Assembly (NCBI GenBank): GCA_903913785.1
Contig: CAIWMF010000166.1
Span: 1-32,875, forward strand
Reading direction: 5' to 3'
Source: an uncultured Spartobacteria bacterium
GTDB lineage: Bacteria > Verrucomicrobiota > Verrucomicrobiia > Chthoniobacterales > UBA6821
Length of the DNA stretch: 32,875 nt
Made by a program: the position numbers and the translations under genes. The notes under the pieces were generated by a model, which ran no database searches, was not told where the DNA came from, and saw only the letters and a program-made list of their open reading frames with translations. Positions 1-8,065 of the stretch are shown here, piece by piece (within the stretch, counting starts at the first letter, position 1; the number at the start of each line of letters is the position of its first letter).

Positions 1-1439
1 AGATCCTGATCTGATTTCTTGAAATGAAGTTTGAGCACACGGCGGCCATCACTCTCCTTGACAGTGACACAGTAGTTGCCAATTAAGACTTGTTCTCCGC
101 GTTGCGGGAGATGATCAAGCAACTGCGTGACATACCCAGCTACGGTACTCACATCGGTTTCTTCGACTTTAAGGCTGATCATTTCTAAAAGGTCATGCAG
201 GGCAAAGGATCCAGCCACTTCAAATTCCTGATCACTAATTTGGTGAAGCTCTTCTTCCTCTTCGGTATCAAATTCGTCTTGGATCGAACCTACTAATTCT
301 TCGAGGACATTATCGAGCGTGACAATACCAACGGCCCCACCGTATTCATCAACGGCAATGGCAAGGTGGGCATGCTGTGCTAAAAAAAAGTTTAATAACT
401 TTTCTAGCGACATCATTTCTGACACGTGCAGAATAGGACGTTGGATCAAAGCGAGCTTGCTCGCGTTAGAAAGAATCATTTCTTCTGAAGAGCAGGGAGT
501 CGGGGTGGGCTTGGGAATATGATTGTTTTTTAAAGAATCCACAAGACGTGCCAAGAGATCTTTAATATGCACAAGCCCAGAAGCATCATCTAATTCTCCC
601 GAGCAGATGGGAAAACGTGTGTGTTGTGAGGCCACGACTTTGGCAATTTCTTCTTCAAAGATTTTTGTTAGATCAAAAATAATGACTTCACTGCGAGGCG
701 TCATGATGTCGCGAACAACACGATGGCGAAGATCAAAAGCGTTGAGTGCAAGCTTTTGGCCAAGAGGGGTAATTTCATCTGTCTTAGTGCTCTCTCCTAA
801 AATCAATCGGACTTCCTCTTCACTATGAAATAACTCTGTTTCATTGGCTGGCTCGAGCCCAAAGACATGTCGCAGTAACCCATTCGAGGCCCCATTGAGC
901 AAGATAATGGCAGGACGAAATAGAAAATAGAAGGCTCTCAGGATAGGGCTTAGCCACAAGGTTGTCTCAATAGGTTTACGAATAGCAAAGGTCTTAGGTG
1001 ACTGCTCTCCAAGCACAATGTGGAAAAAGGTAATTAAGACAAAAGCCATCACAAAGGAGGAGGAAGTGATGATTTTTTCTGAGGTAATGCCTAAAGAAAA
1101 AAAGAGAGGCGTAAAGAGTGAATTTAAAAACGGCTCTCCAATCCACCCCAGCCCAAGACTAGCCAGGGTAATCCCAAGTTGTGTTGCAGAAAGATAGGCA
1201 TCAAGGTGCGAGGTGATATGACGCGCTTTTTCTGCACGAGGATTTTTTTCTTCTATCAAGGCTTCCAGTTGACTCGGACGAATCTTAACAATGGCAAATT
1301 CTGAGGCAACAAAGAGACCATTTAAGCAAACGAGGAAAAAGATAGCGGCAATTTTTAATAAGATAACCTCAGCAGAATCCCAGGTTGCTGAAGGGATGAG
1401 GCAGACTACAGGCTGAAATAAAGTGAACACAAAAATCAA
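1..1439 (-). CDS. CNNM/DUF21-CBS-pair membrane protein, HlyC/CorC family (3' end outside window)
   Basis: Partial gene: about 479 residues are visible and the C-terminus lies beyond base 1. The N-terminal 200 residues are hydrophobic and match the CNNM (DUF21) transmembrane domain, including LVCLNGLFVASEFAIVKIR and, further on, SATQLGITLASLGLGWIGEP. A CBS pair follows (DIMTPRSEVIIFDL, then RFPICSGELDDASGLVHIKD and AVDEYGGAVGIVTLDNVLEE), then a CorC_HlyC accessory domain (FEVAGSFALHDLLEMI, GRRVLKLHFKK). The family is linked to Mg/Co efflux or transport; the hemolysin name is historical. The frame opens after a TAA and has no ATG before the conserved region, so I place the start at TTG 1439; GTG at 1430 is the alternative. 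Family assignment is secure, substrate is not. Confidence 0.88.
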   Translation of the reverse strand, partial: MIFVFTLFQPVVCLIPSATWDSAEVILLKIAAIFFLVCLNGLFVASEFAIVKIRPSQLEALIEEKNPRAEKARHITSHLDAYLSATQLGITLASLGLGWIGEPFLNSLFTPLFFSLGITSEKIITSSSFVMAFVLITFFHIVLGEQSPKTFAIRKPIETTLWLSPILRAFYFLFRPAIILLNGASNGLLRHVFGLEPANETELFHSEEEVRLILGESTKTDEITPLGQKLALNAFDLRHRVVRDIMTPRSEVIIFDLTKIFEEEIAKVVASQHTRFPICSGELDDASGLVHIKDLLARLVDSLKNNHIPKPTPTPCSSEEMILSNASKLALIQRPILHVSEMMSLEKLLNFFLAQHAHLAIAVDEYGGAVGIVTLDNVLEELVGSIQDEFDTEEEEELHQISDQEFEVAGSFALHDLLEMISLKVEETDVSTVAGYVTQLLDHLPQRGEQVLIGNYCVTVKESDGRRVLKLHFKKSDQD

Positions 1440-1476
1440 TATTAAGCAGATAGCCTCAATAGGACAGAATCTATAG

Positions 1477-1642
1477 TCAAATTACTTTGAAATGACATGG
1501 AAGAACGCAAGGGTTTCTAGAAAGAGCAAGGCCGAAGCACTATCTCAAGATAATGTGACGGGATAAGAACGAAGTTCCTTTTGAACGAAGTTCTTGTTCT
1601 CAAAAGAACAAAGTCATTTCGTGTCATTGGAAAGTAATTTGG
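1477..1642. repeat. Imperfect 166-bp palindromic (MITE-like) element
   Basis: The left end TCAAATTACTTTGAAATGAC (1477-1496) is an inverted copy of the right end at 1622-1642, with about 18 of 21 positions matching. The interior has a second inverted repeat, TTGTTCT-CAAA-AGAACAA (1594-1611), and a direct repeat GAACGAAGTTC (1567-1577, 1583-1593). There is no coding capacity. The arrangement is that of a small non-autonomous element or large hairpin. I see no other copy in the window, so whether it is a repeat family cannot be judged here. It is unrelated in sequence to the 183-bp elements. Confidence 0.5.
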
Positions 1643-1750
1643 CTATCTATACTCATCACAAGTCACAATGGCACATTGAAGCAATACTGCATTTTACCTT
1701 AACGCGTTCACCTGAACACGGAAAAGTTAGATATTCTTGAGTATTAAAAA

Positions 1751-1796
1751 GGGTTGGGCAGCATTGCCTAAGGGGGTTGGGCAGCCTTGCCTAAGC
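1751..1796. repeat. Two tandem copies of a ~24-bp unit beyond rpsN
   Basis: The unit GGGTTGGGCAGC(A/C)TTGCCTAAG occurs twice in a row, with one base different. Each copy contains a small inverted repeat (GGCA...TGCC on the rpsN strand), and on that strand the second copy is followed by CCCTTTTTAA. The position, within 50 bases after the rpsN stop codon, suggests a transcription terminator or mRNA-stabilising structure, but the stems are only 4-5 bp, so this is tentative. Confidence 0.45.
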
Positions 1797-1800
1797 GGAA

Positions 1801-2070
1801 CTACCAGCTCGACTTTGTGACTCCTGGGATCAGGCCATTGGTAGCCATTTCGCGAAAGGTGATACGAGAGAGCTGAAAACGTCGAATAAAGGCGCGGCGA
1901 CGACCGGTGAGTTTACAACGATTGGAAAGACGGGTAGGGCTAGCATCGCGAGGTAATTGACTAAGACCAATATAATCTTTTTTTGCCTTTAATTCGGAAC
2001 GCAGTGCGGACCACTTTGCAACAGTTGCACGTTTGCGTTTCTCTCGTTCTAACCATGAAGTTTTTGCCAT
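1801..2070 (-). CDS. rpsN: 30S ribosomal protein S14
   Basis: 89-residue basic protein with the S14 pattern: N-terminal [20 protein letters not shown] and C-terminal [19 protein letters not shown]. The two CXXC pairs of the zinc-binding short form are absent, so this is the zinc-free (C-minus) long type that assembles into the head of the 30S subunit. The gene stands alone, outside the large ribosomal protein operon, 76 bp downstream of the M24 peptidase gene on the same strand. The ATG is not preceded by a clear Shine-Dalgarno sequence. Identification is very secure. Confidence 0.97.
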   Translation of the reverse strand: MAKTSWLEREKRKRATVAKWSALRSELKAKKDYIGLSQLPRDASPTRLSNRCKLTGRRRAFIRRFQLSRITFREMATNGLIPGVTKSSW

Positions 2071-2136
2071 AAGAAGTGGAAAATACCATAAAAACAGTCA
2101 CAGGCAAGCACTTTTTAGTAGATTTTTAAATCTTAT

Positions 2137-2150
2137 AATATGCGGGCTAG
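2137..2150. repeat. Possible terminal remnant of the palindromic element at the pepP stop
   Basis: AATATGCGGGCTAG matches 14 bases at the end of the interspersed element (compare AATATGCGGGTTA near 23031 and AATATCCGGGCTAG at 13081-13092). It supplies the pepP stop codon. At this length chance is possible; the recurring position at a gene end raises the likelihood. Confidence 0.35.
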
Positions 2151-3304
2151 AGTTCTAGTCTTTTTGGAAATTTGCTCAGCAGTTGATATCCCGTAGGGAT
2201 GACGGTAATGACGTCTTCATGACGGACCCCTCCGAGGCCAGGAATATAGAGACCAGGTTCTATCGTAAAGACATGGCCTGTTTTTAAGATAGCTTTTCCA
2301 AAACGAGGCTCTTCATGAAGTTCAAGTCCCAGGCCATGACCGGTCCCATGAAAAAAACCGCTCCAACGTCCCTCTTTTTGTTCCTTAGGATATCCTTGTC
2401 TGGCAAAAAATTGTTCCACACTATGATGAATTTTTTGCCCGGAGACTTTGGGTTTTATTTGTTTTAAGGCCATCTCTTGTCCCTTTAGGCAAGTGCTCCA
2501 GAGGTGCTGTTGCCCTTGAGTTGCCTTTCCTCGAACAATGGTGCGTGTCAGATCACCATAATAGCCGCTTTTGGCAGCCCGCGGGAAAAGATCAATAATG
2601 ATCATTTGATGGGCATAGAGAATACCATGACCACGTTCATGGGGGTCACATGCTTGCAAGCCTCCTGCAATAATAGAATCTCCTTGAGGAATGCCTCCTG
2701 CCCGGTAAAGAGTTACTTCGATTTCCTCGCGAAGACGTTCTGAGCTTAGTGGCTTTCGATGCCATAGGAGCTGATGCTCTTTGCCTATTTTGGTCTGTTT
2801 GAGTATTTCCATCGCACGCGCCATTCCTACCTCGGTAATGTGCATGGAGCGCTCGAGAGTTTTTATTTCCTCAGATGTTTTGATGGCACGTTGAGCAAAA
2901 AAAAGACCTTCCTTCGTTTCTAACGTTATTCCGGACTCTTCAAGAGAACGTGCAAGCGAGAGTGAAAAGACACTTGGAACAATCACATGAAAGACGTGTT
3001 GTTTTTTAAGAAAAGCAGCGATTACCTGAGTGTCGCTCGGCTCTTTTTTGAGCTCTGATGCAACTTCTTTTGCTAAATGACTCCATGACATCACCTCATC
3101 TACGCGTCCCTCTCTTCGGCCCCGATCTAGCTCAAGATCACTTAAGAGAATGATTTTTTTTCCATGATGTTCGAGATAAATAAAATCATCTGGTGCGCGA
3201 AACCCAGTCGCATAGAACATATCAGCTCCGCGTTCGCTCTCAGAAATCAGCAAACGCGATAGGGGTACTTTTGTGATCTTATTATTTCCTGCTTTCTTCT
3301 TCAT
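2147..3304 (-). CDS. pepP: Xaa-Pro aminopeptidase (M24 metallopeptidase)
   Basis: 385 residues with a creatinase-like N-terminal domain (about 1-150) and a C-terminal pita-bread M24 domain. All five metal ligands of the family are visible: D238 (IIIDLFPR), D251 (YYGDLTRTI), H323 (GTGHGLGLELH), E349 (FTIEPGLY) and E363 (GVRHEDVITV). The enzyme would remove N-terminal residues preceding proline in the cytoplasm; whether it is PepP or another M24B member such as PepQ cannot be settled. The start overlaps the end of the upstream exported-protein gene by 23 bp, suggesting translational coupling. The stop codon TAG lies in TAGCCCGCATATT, which matches the tip of the interspersed palindromic element. 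Confidence 0.9.
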   Translation of the reverse strand: MKKKAGNNKITKVPLSRLLISESERGADMFYATGFRAPDDFIYLEHHGKKIILLSDLELDRGRREGRVDEVMSWSHLAKEVASELKKEPSDTQVIAAFLKKQHVFHVIVPSVFSLSLARSLEESGITLETKEGLFFAQRAIKTSEEIKTLERSMHITEVGMARAMEILKQTKIGKEHQLLWHRKPLSSERLREEIEVTLYRAGGIPQGDSIIAGGLQACDPHERGHGILYAHQMIIIDLFPRAAKSGYYGDLTRTIVRGKATQGQQHLWSTCLKGQEMALKQIKPKVSGQKIHHSVEQFFARQGYPKEQKEGRWSGFFHGTGHGLGLELHEEPRFGKAILKTGHVFTIEPGLYIPGLGGVRHEDVITVIPTGYQLLSKFPKRLEL

Positions 3305-6002
3305 GGCTAGAAAAGGCTTCTAAATAGGATTTTCTTGAGATTTCAAGTTCAGCTTGTTGTTGCTCCGCATTCCTAGGATAACCTTCCCATCGAAAATCAT
3401 CGCGCATGGGCGAAAAAGATAATCCTGACCTATAGATAGAACCAAGCCGTTTCTCTTGATCGTTATATTTTCGGGCTCCAGCTTTGATGAATAAAGGTAG
3501 AGAATTCACATCACCGCCCGCATTCTGATAATGCTGTAGAAAGAGATTGCGTTCTTCTGCTGCTGCGTTCAAAGCAATCATATTGGGATCGTTGATAACT
3601 TGTGAAATAAGACGCTCCATTTTCATAGCATGCTCAGTCGCTAGTTGGTAATCATTGATGCTCCTTGGATTGATAAGAGTCTTTTCAGTTTCTTGATGAA
3701 TGGCGTTCGAACAGCTTTTTTTAAGATTTGCAAAGAGTGTCGTCATGATCTCCTTTTGCAGAGAGCGATCCCTGCTTAATTGATCTAGTACCTCAGAGCT
3801 CTGAGATACTTCTTTGTTCGTGAGTTCTTGGTGTGGATTTTTTGAAGCATGAGAGATAGTAGGATCGTCTTTGAGGGTTAGCCCGGATATTTCATACTGA
3901 TCGTGACGAGGAGACTGCGAAGGCTGATGGGGTAAGGCGAGTGATGAAGTCTGACAACGGCTGTATGAGTACATACTGCCCGAGGAAGACTTCAAGCTCA
4001 ACGCAGCATCCGTCTGCCTTCCCAGCTTCCGCAGTAGATCAGTATGAAATATTCGGGCTAGGCCCTCTTGTGAAGATAATTTTTCATGTGATGGCTCATG
4101 GTCATTATACTCATTCTCTCTGAGTTGAGGGAATTGTTGGTGATCCGCGGGGGGCATGCTAATAGCTTTGTGTAACTGACTCAGGGCTGAAAAAATATCC
4201 GTGAAACGATCCTTTGCAGTGACAAGACGAGGTAAATACTCTTTCTCCTCTTCTTGTGGAAAATAAGTATTTTGATTGTGAGGATAGAAAAAACGTTGCG
4301 GCATCGCTGTTTTTAGATTCAGAGGCATGGCTTGATATGCGAATTGTTGAGATGCAGTTGCCGCTTTTTGATATAATTTAAGAGCTTCTCGATCTAGAAG
4401 CTGTGTTCCAGATAAGGCCAAATCCAGACAATCAGCTCCAAATTTTAAAATGATAGCACTCTCATCATGGCCATTATTAAGGGCATCTAGAACTTGCTCG
4501 TGTAAGGCATGCGCCTGCGTCGTTATCGATGCTAGGAGATCAGTTGTTTTGAAATTGTTCCGATCAAATGTATAGATATTAGATATAAACCGATGCTCGT
4601 TTGGTTTGGGATTCCATGGATAAAAATACTCACAATCGTTCCTCTCGGAATTCAAGTGTATTGGAATGTAATGCAATGTATTTCTAAAATCACGGCTCAC
4701 AGGACGTGTGGGATGGATTTTTCTAACAATAGAATAGCCATCGTAATGACTCATTTCTAATGTTTGGCTCAGGGATCGTTGATAAGTTGAGATGTACTTG
4801 CTGCAAGTTTCATCATGTAGGATTTTATTCCCCACGTCAGATTGATCGAAAAAGCGCCTAATCTCCTCTGCTGCAGTGATTGGATCGGAAAGCAATCGCT
4901 TAGATTCCTCACGCTGCTTTTCAAACGAGAAGCGAGCTTCCTCTAAAGCAAGCTTTCTATGGTATATAAACTCAGCCATATCCCGTGTATCGATACCATT
5001 GTTTGAGAGACGACGGACCGTCTGGTTTGGCTGATCCGCAAACTGAAGCAGTAACTTTTGTTCTAATGTATCGATATGAGCCTTGCGTTCTTGAGCTTTT
5101 AAATACCTACCGTCCCATGGCGTAATAAGTTCATCCGTTTTACCGCGTAGAGAAGAAGGCTTCCTATCAATAGCAGTACGGTCCGCAAGACTATAGATGC
5201 GATCAGGCTTGAGTATGCTGGCATTGAGAAGAGTGGCTATTAATATCCGAGCCAATCTGTGCTGCTGCTGATTGTCAATATTCGTGAGAAAAGTCTGACG
5301 AGGTTCTTCCTGGGGACTTAGAATGTTGTTTTGTGCTCTTTCATGGGATACATTTTGAAGATTGTGTGTATGCTCTCTCGTTACTGTTCTTTCTCCAGAC
5401 CAAAAGCCCATCAGCAATCCCCCAAATTGCGCGATCCTCTCTAACCAGGTGCCAGCTTCTAGTGCTTCAGGAGGAGGGATCATCATTTCCTCAAGATTAT
5501 TTTTTATCTCCATGGGATAGAAAAAAAGTTGATTGCTTTTAAGCCATGGATCAATGCGATCAGTAGAATCACTATCCTGAGCATTTTTTATATGATATGC
5601 GTGGTGCTCCTGCAGATTATCTAAAATATTGTCCATATGCTCGCACTCAGAAATTTGGTTTTGAGGGCATGTCATAAGAGCACTATCTCTTTGACTCACA
5701 AATGGAATCCCTAGGTGTGCCTCAGTGATTGGCTCTTGGCCCATATCACGCTCATCATACTCATAGGCACCTGGTGTCCCAAGCCGATAGATGGGAATTG
5801 CTTGCCCTAGGCAAGAAGCCCCCATCACCCTATCATAGAAATGATGAGGATCACTCTTGGAAAAAACATTCAAAAAGTCGATATAGTACGAGAATCTCTT
5901 TTTTTCCTGCGAGTCATTTGCATGGAGCGTGCTAGACATTCCCAACAAAAAAGAAAAACAAAGAATGAAAATAAAACAAAGAGAGCTCTGGGAGTATTTC
6001 AT
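3282..6002 (-). CDS. Large exported protein of unknown function with FGE-like N-terminal segment and an in-frame repeat insertion
   Basis: 906 residues. Residues 1-28 form a signal peptide (hydrophobic FIFILCFSFLLGMSS, then HAN). Residues about 42-115 (YIDFLNVFSKSDPHHFYDRV, then YRLGTPGAYEYDERD and EPIT) resemble the N-terminal part of FGE/SUMF1 domains, including the one encoded at 16576-18261 (YADFLN, DPHHLFDERM, TRQGYYHY, PIT). The C-terminal FGE half (GGNVNEW, GGSW, GFR) is absent, so this is a truncated or heavily diverged relative. The rest is hydrophilic, rich in Gln, Glu and His, and unrecognised. Residues about 648-708 are encoded by a full 183-bp palindromic element read in frame. 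It follows the L,D-transpeptidase gene by 45 bp and overlaps the M24 peptidase gene by 23 bp. An envelope-associated role is inferred from the signal peptide and neighbours only. Confidence 0.75.
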   Translation of the reverse strand: MKYSQSSLCFIFILCFSFLLGMSSTLHANDSQEKKRFSYYIDFLNVFSKSDPHHFYDRVMGASCLGQAIPIYRLGTPGAYEYDERDMGQEPITEAHLGIPFVSQRDSALMTCPQNQISECEHMDNILDNLQEHHAYHIKNAQDSDSTDRIDPWLKSNQLFFYPMEIKNNLEEMMIPPPEALEAGTWLERIAQFGGLLMGFWSGERTVTREHTHNLQNVSHERAQNNILSPQEEPRQTFLTNIDNQQQHRLARILIATLLNASILKPDRIYSLADRTAIDRKPSSLRGKTDELITPWDGRYLKAQERKAHIDTLEQKLLLQFADQPNQTVRRLSNNGIDTRDMAEFIYHRKLALEEARFSFEKQREESKRLLSDPITAAEEIRRFFDQSDVGNKILHDETCSKYISTYQRSLSQTLEMSHYDGYSIVRKIHPTRPVSRDFRNTLHYIPIHLNSERNDCEYFYPWNPKPNEHRFISNIYTFDRNNFKTTDLLASITTQAHALHEQVLDALNNGHDESAIILKFGADCLDLALSGTQLLDREALKLYQKAATASQQFAYQAMPLNLKTAMPQRFFYPHNQNTYFPQEEEKEYLPRLVTAKDRFTDIFSALSQLHKAISMPPADHQQFPQLRENEYNDHEPSHEKLSSQEGLARIFHTDLLRKLGRQTDAALSLKSSSGSMYSYSRCQTSSLALPHQPSQSPRHDQYEISGLTLKDDPTISHASKNPHQELTNKEVSQSSEVLDQLSRDRSLQKEIMTTLFANLKKSCSNAIHQETEKTLINPRSINDYQLATEHAMKMERLISQVINDPNMIALNAAAEERNLFLQHYQNAGGDVNSLPLFIKAGARKYNDQEKRLGSIYRSGLSFSPMRDDFRWEGYPRNAEQQQAELEISRKSYLEAFSSHEEESRK
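3878..4060 (-). repeat. Palindromic element, subtype A, full length, inside the 906-residue gene
   Basis: 183 bp, exactly 61 codons. The ends are inverted repeats: TTAGCCCGGATATTTCATAC at 3878 and the complement of TAGCCCGAATATTTCATAC at 4060, each continuing to GATC. A hairpin (GGC-T-GTATG-AGTA-CATAC-T-GCC, 3959-3980) lies at the exact centre. Read on the gene strand it encodes a stop-free peptide beginning ARIFHTDLLRKLG, with SSSGSMYSYS in the middle and RHDQYEISGL at the end. The copy at 22849-23031 encodes the same peptide with scattered changes. Confidence 0.92.
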
Positions 6003-6046
6003 GCCGTGGAGACTACATACTCAAATGCATCCGAACAATATCTTTT

Positions 6047-6655
6047 CTACCGTTTCACAGTTACTGGCGTTCCAACGGGAGTGACCTCGAAAAATATTTT
6101 AGCCATGCGATCAGGTAATCTAATACAACCATGAGAATCAGGTACCCCAGGGAGGAATCCTGTATGCATGCCAACCCCGGGGTAGATCATCATATAATAG
6201 GGCATTGGAGCACCTGCAAAATGGGCTCCAACAGGCATGCGGACTTCTCTGACGACAACATTTTTAAGGATGATCTGCCCCTGACGATTCAAATAATCAC
6301 CACATTCTGAGGATACGTGATGAAGGTCCTTGTTCATAATTTTATAATGCCCGGTTCTTGTTTCACGTCCTTCGGCTCCTGTCGATACGGCAGATACGGC
6401 AACAAGCTTCTCATTTTTATAGTAGTAGAGTCGTTGTTCGCTCAGATCAATAGTGATGGACGGGGCTCCTGAAATAGCCTCACCATCCCAGTAAGAAATA
6501 CGATCAGCAAAGGTAGCTCGTTCCTCTGAGCTTAGAGCACCACTGAGCCCTAAATAACGCGTCGAGGGGTCATTTAAACGATGGTCATAGGATGCGCAAC
6601 TACAAAACAAGAAAACTCCTAAGAGGATAAAAATGCTTTTTGGAATAACTCTCAT
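6047..6655 (-). CDS. L,D-transpeptidase (YkuD), probable lipoprotein
   Basis: 202 residues. The N-terminus (IFILLGVFLFCSCAS) is a signal sequence with a probable lipid-modified Cys20, though the lipobox is atypical. The YkuD domain spans about residues 66-200 and ends with the catalytic motif HTGFLPGVPDSHGCIRLP, where Cys177 is the nucleophile and His175 is conserved. Enzymes of this fold form 3-3 peptidoglycan cross-links or attach proteins to peptidoglycan in the periplasm; which one applies here is unknown. It is the first gene of a probable minus-strand unit with the 906-residue exported protein, 45 bp apart. The product begins 94 bp after the end of the CysJ-like gene. Confidence 0.92.
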   Translation of the reverse strand: MRVIPKSIFILLGVFLFCSCASYDHRLNDPSTRYLGLSGALSSEERATFADRISYWDGEAISGAPSITIDLSEQRLYYYKNEKLVAVSAVSTGAEGRETRTGHYKIMNKDLHHVSSECGDYLNRQGQIILKNVVVREVRMPVGAHFAGAPMPYYMMIYPGVGMHTGFLPGVPDSHGCIRLPDRMAKIFFEVTPVGTPVTVKR

Positions 6656-6749
6656 ATGAAAAACACGTGGTTACATGAGATAAGACAATACAGCTCGCAA
6701 TGTGAATAAAAAAGAAAATCTAGCAGAGGTGTCGCATGAAATATTCGTT

Positions 6750-7898
6750 TTAATAAACATCCTTCCTATAACGCTTCTCTTTTTTCATAGCGTCGATATA
6801 GGCTGCGGCGTCCTCTGGAGATTTCCCTCCAGCAAGTTCAATTGTTTTAAGGAGCGCATGCTCTACATCTTTAGCCATGCGCGAGGCATCACCACAGACA
6901 TAAAAGTAGGCGCCTTCCTCTAACCAGCTATAGAGCTCTTGGGCCTCTTCGAGCATCCGATGTTGAACGTAAATTTTATCCTGCTGATCGCGTGAAAAAG
7001 CCGTGTGTAAACGATGTAGTGTACCCTCCTTGTGCATGCTTTCTAATTCCTCGCGATAGAGAAAATCCGTATCTCTACGCTGATCTCCAAAAAAGAGCCA
7101 ATGTTTTCCAGGGGCGCCGGTAGCCTTGCGATCCTGTAAGAAAGCTCGAAAGGGAGCGATTCCTGTTCCCGGACCAATCATAATGATGTGACGACTGGGA
7201 TCCTCGGGGAGTCTAAAATGTTTGGCAGAGTGAATGAAAATAGAAACCGGAATGTCCTCTGTCACGCGGCTGGCTAAGAAGGTAGAACAGACGCCTAGGC
7301 GCTGGCGTCCAAGCGCTTCATAGGCAACGGTAGCAACCGTGAGATGAATTTCTTCTGGGTACATCTTAGGAGAGGAGGCAATAGAGTAGAGGCGAGGCTG
7401 TAGCTTGCGCAACAGTTTGACGAATTCTTCTGGCGTGAAATGTACCTCGGGGTGCTCTAAGAGAGGGTCAATCACTTCACGCCCCCAGAGATATGTTTCA
7501 AGATGCTCTTTCGATTCAGGTGCGCTCCATGCGCTAAAATGAGAAGCTGCTGGATCCTTTTCTCCAATAGCAGCAAGAAACTGCTTCGATGGCTCGGTGA
7601 TGGCATAGTGGCGCAAGAGGGCTTCACGCATGGGTATCATGTCTCCGCTAGGATTAGAAACCAATTCGTGACCATCAAAGCGTAATCTCGCCAAAATTTC
7701 CTCGACAAGCAGAGGATCATTCTGTGGAAACACTCCAAGGGAATCTCCCGCTTCATAGAGTAATCCGGACCCTGCAATTGAGACTTCATAATGCCGTGTG
7801 TCCTTTGCTGAGCCGCTAGCTGTTAGCCTGCGATTGGTTCTAAGCAAGCCTGGGAAGGGGTTTTTTCGAGAATAAGGAGGCGTAATACAAGACGACAT
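6750..7898 (-). CDS. CysJ-like FAD/NADPH reductase lacking the flavodoxin domain
   Basis: 382 residues. It has the FAD-binding domain with the helical connecting insert of the CPR/CysJ family (RLYSIASS, 169-176; GVCSTFLA, 202-209) and the NADP-binding domain (GPGTGIAPFRAFL, 242-254; YVCGDASRMAKDVE, 333-346) ending in the aromatic Tyr382 that stacks on FAD. The N-terminal FMN/flavodoxin domain of E. coli CysJ (about 200 residues) is missing, so electrons would pass to a separate carrier or directly to a partner such as a sulfite reductase subunit. Similar short proteins are annotated as sulfite reductase flavoprotein in chlamydiae and verrucomicrobia. No CysI/CysH gene lies nearby. The reductase fold is certain; the physiological acceptor is not. 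Confidence 0.85.
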   Translation of the reverse strand: MSSCITPPYSRKNPFPGLLRTNRRLTASGSAKDTRHYEVSIAGSGLLYEAGDSLGVFPQNDPLLVEEILARLRFDGHELVSNPSGDMIPMREALLRHYAITEPSKQFLAAIGEKDPAASHFSAWSAPESKEHLETYLWGREVIDPLLEHPEVHFTPEEFVKLLRKLQPRLYSIASSPKMYPEEIHLTVATVAYEALGRQRLGVCSTFLASRVTEDIPVSIFIHSAKHFRLPEDPSRHIIMIGPGTGIAPFRAFLQDRKATGAPGKHWLFFGDQRRDTDFLYREELESMHKEGTLHRLHTAFSRDQQDKIYVQHRMLEEAQELYSWLEEGAYFYVCGDASRMAKDVEHALLKTIELAGGKSPEDAAAYIDAMKKEKRYRKDVY

Positions 7899-7975
7899 GG
7901 ATCTACTTTAGAATAAAAAGAGAGAACTGAAAAGAGGAAGCTATCTATTTTCCTTTACACGCATTGTCCTGAATA

Positions 7976-7993
7976 TGGAAATATCCGGGCTAG
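7976..7993. repeat. Terminal fragment of the palindromic element upstream of tolB
   Basis: TGGAAATATCCGGGCTAG matches the last 18 bases of the element (compare TGAAATATCCGGGCTAG at 13077-13092) with one extra base. It lies in the 167-bp divergent gap between the CysJ-like gene and tolB. Probably a degraded end of a lost copy. Confidence 0.5.
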
Positions 7994-8065
7994 AGCATTT
8001 TTACTCGTGCTTTTAGTGTAGAGTTGCTTCTATGACTTGTTGACTTGTTGAAAATAGCTATTTTT

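Larger units (their letters stand above)
1440..1800. other. 361-bp intergenic region without a recognisable gene
   Basis: No convincing ORF on either strand. The region holds an imperfect palindromic element (1477-1642), an 11-bp direct repeat GAACGAAGTTC at 1567-1577 and 1583-1593, a short palindrome GTTCA-CC-TGAAC at 1706-1717, and a tandem repeat just beyond the 3' end of rpsN (about 1751-1796). It separates two minus-strand genes, so it should hold the rpsN terminator and the promoter of the CBS-protein gene, but no clear -35/-10 pair is visible. Confidence 0.7.

Noticed and set aside
6731-6753. GCATGAAATATTCG at the end of the CysJ-like gene resembles an element tip
   Set aside because: The CGGGCTA terminus is absent, so only the AT-rich core matches; kept out of the feature list.
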